In this document: piece after piece, positions 17,404 to 18,106 of the stretch
Position numbering within the stretch: position 1 is the stretch's first letter
Layout of the letters: every line of letters starts with the position of its first letter
Assembly: GCA_025349905.2 (NCBI GenBank)
Contig: MU624899.1
Coordinates: forward strand, 1-18,106
Source of the DNA: Blastocladiella britannica
Taxonomy: Eukaryota; Blastocladiomycota; Blastocladiomycetes; Blastocladiales; Blastocladiaceae
DNA: 18,106 bases
Reading direction: 5' to 3'
Translations under genes and position numbers: made by a program
The notes under the pieces: generated by a model
Told to the model about the DNA's origin: nothing
The model's database searches: none
Seen by the model: the letters and a program-made list of their open reading frames with translations, nothing else

Positions 17404-18106
17404 TGCAGTACCACTATGGGGCGCACCAGCAGCAGCATCCGATACAGGCGACACCCGAGCAAATGGCACACTTGTTCCCAGCGGCGAGCACTGACGTGAT
17501 GCAGATGCAGTTTGCGCACCAGCAGCATCAACAACAACAACAGCAACAGCAGCAGCAGCACCTTGTGGCGCACGGGTATTCTCAGGATCCATACGCCCAA
17601 CGTAAGCTCTTTTTTTTTTCTGCTTCACATTCACGACCAGCATTTAACAATAGAGCAATATATACAGAACAAATGCACATGTCGAGCCAGCACATGCCCA
17701 TGCCCATGTCGGGGATGGCGAGTGGAATCCCGATCGAGATGCAGATAGGGATGATGCCTCACCCTTCTCCTGCCGTGAGCGGTGCGGCAATGCCAGGACA
17801 GCAGTTCGAGCTCAAGTCGATGGTTGACGGATCCGGTGCTGATGTGAACATCTTCCAGACCGCACCCACCAAGCAGCCCCGCGCCAGGGCATCTCGCTCC
17901 AAGGAGAGCGGCGAAGACGATGGTCGCGATATTCGGTACAAGTGCGAATTTGCTGGCTGTGGTATGGCCTCCTTTTCACTTTGTTGTTTTTGCATCCACT
18001 CCTGACCTCCCAAAAAAAAAAAAAAAAAATTTTAAATAAAATAAAATAAATCACAGACAAGGAGTTCCACCGCAACCACAACCTCAAGTCGCACATGCTG
18101 ACTCAC
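15972..18106 (+). CDS. Glutamine-rich C2H2 zinc-finger transcription factor (5' part, 3 exons in window)
   Basis: The exons are 15972-17601, 17668-17961 and 18057 to the window end, giving 658 residues so far. A long low-complexity Ser/Pro/Gln/His region precedes the DNA-binding part. A C2H2 finger is split by an intron: YKCEFAGC before it and DKEFHRNHNLKSHMLTH after it, making C636-x4-C641-x12-H654-x3-H658. The window ends exactly on the last zinc-ligand histidine, so further fingers are expected downstream. The C-x4-C spacing and NLKSH helix resemble finger 1 of Swi5/Ace2-type fungal regulators; Crz1-like factors are an alternative. The N-terminal half has many SP dipeptides and two RRSS sites (residues 223-227 and 302-306). 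Gln tracts lie at 17367-17402 and 17529-17558. It should act in the nucleus; its targets are unknown. A basic, charged linker (RARASRSKE) sits just before the finger. Confidence 0.82.
17367..17558 (+). repeat. CAG/CAA glutamine tracts in the zinc-finger factor
   Basis: There are two in-frame tracts, 12 Gln at 17367-17402 (11 of them CAG) and 10 Gln at 17529-17558 (CAA then CAG), in a His/Gln-rich region typical of fungal activation domains. Shorter Gln/His stretches flank them. Confidence 0.88.
17602..17667 (+). other. Zinc-finger gene intron 1 (66 nt, phase 1, stop-free)
   Basis: The donor is GTAAGC followed by a T run; TTTAAC is a possible branch site; the acceptor is TATACAG ending at 17667. 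Splicing makes C plus AA, a glutamine codon, giving PYAQQQMHMS. The length is a multiple of three and the frame through it has no stop, so the unspliced form would also be readable. The T-rich, non-repetitive content and good donor favour a real intron. Confidence 0.72.
17962..18056 (+). other. Zinc-finger gene intron 2 (95 nt, phase 1, interrupts the finger)
   Basis: The donor is G|GTATGG and the acceptor is AATCACAG at 18056. Joining G to AC gives an aspartate codon and reconstitutes a perfect C2H2 finger. The intron contains CTGAC at 18002-18006, 18 consecutive A at 18012-18029, and an AAATAAAATAAAATAAAT stretch in place of a polypyrimidine tract. Confidence 0.87.

Noticed and set aside
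18012..18050. Poly-A plus AATAAA-like block as the 3' end of the zinc-finger gene
   Set aside because: The sequence right after it completes a perfect C2H2 finger once spliced, so it is intronic; premature polyadenylation here remains possible but is not the main model.

Overview
This is a eukaryotic nuclear window with compact, GC-rich genes. Most coding exons have G/C-biased third positions, and the introns are short and AT- or T-rich (56-95 nt, with one longer). Several introns contain a CTNAC-like branch motif shortly before the 3' AG. The gene content, intron style and long CAG/CAA glutamine tracts point to a fungus. An early-diverging zoosporic lineage such as Blastocladiomycota is my best guess, but that placement is an inference and cannot be proved from this window.

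Layout, left to right: (1) the first 26 codons of a minus-strand gene encoding a signal peptide (1-79); (2) plus-strand NUS1, the non-catalytic subunit of dehydrodolichyl diphosphate synthase, in two exons (702-1756); (3) a plus-strand, three-exon gene for a secreted, probably GPI-anchored zincin-type metalloprotease-like protein (2003-3673); (4) plus-strand translation initiation factor eIF4G, about 1872 residues (4032-9989), with glutamine/proline-rich N-terminus, eIF4E-binding motif, MIF4G HEAT domain and C-terminal MA3-like segment; (5) minus-strand APC1, the largest scaffold subunit of the anaphase-promoting complex, two exons, about 1707 residues (15211-10032), tail-to-tail with eIF4G and only 42 bp from it; (6) the 5' part of a plus-strand glutamine-rich C2H2 zinc-finger transcription factor (15972 to the window end), resembling the Swi5/Ace2 finger type. 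It shares a 760-bp divergent upstream region with APC1.

The genes do not form a pathway cluster or a mobile element. They are housekeeping genes (protein glycosylation lipid, translation initiation, cell-cycle ubiquitin ligase) beside a secreted hydrolase and a regulator. I see no rRNA, tRNA, CRISPR array, transposase or viral gene. The exon models rest on reading-frame phase: every proposed junction keeps the frame. The one weak junction is the 5' site of eIF4G intron 1.

The points most worth a second look are a phase-supported GC-AG intron in eIF4G, a 32-T homopolymer inside a 67-nt intron, a stop-free intron of 3n length in the transcription factor, RGTDR boxes on both sides of the eIF4G MIF4G domain, a proline-directed phosphosite cluster at the APC1 position that corresponds to the autoinhibitory 300s loop, and the uncharacterised zincin family member. 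I did not find a convincing novel multi-gene system.
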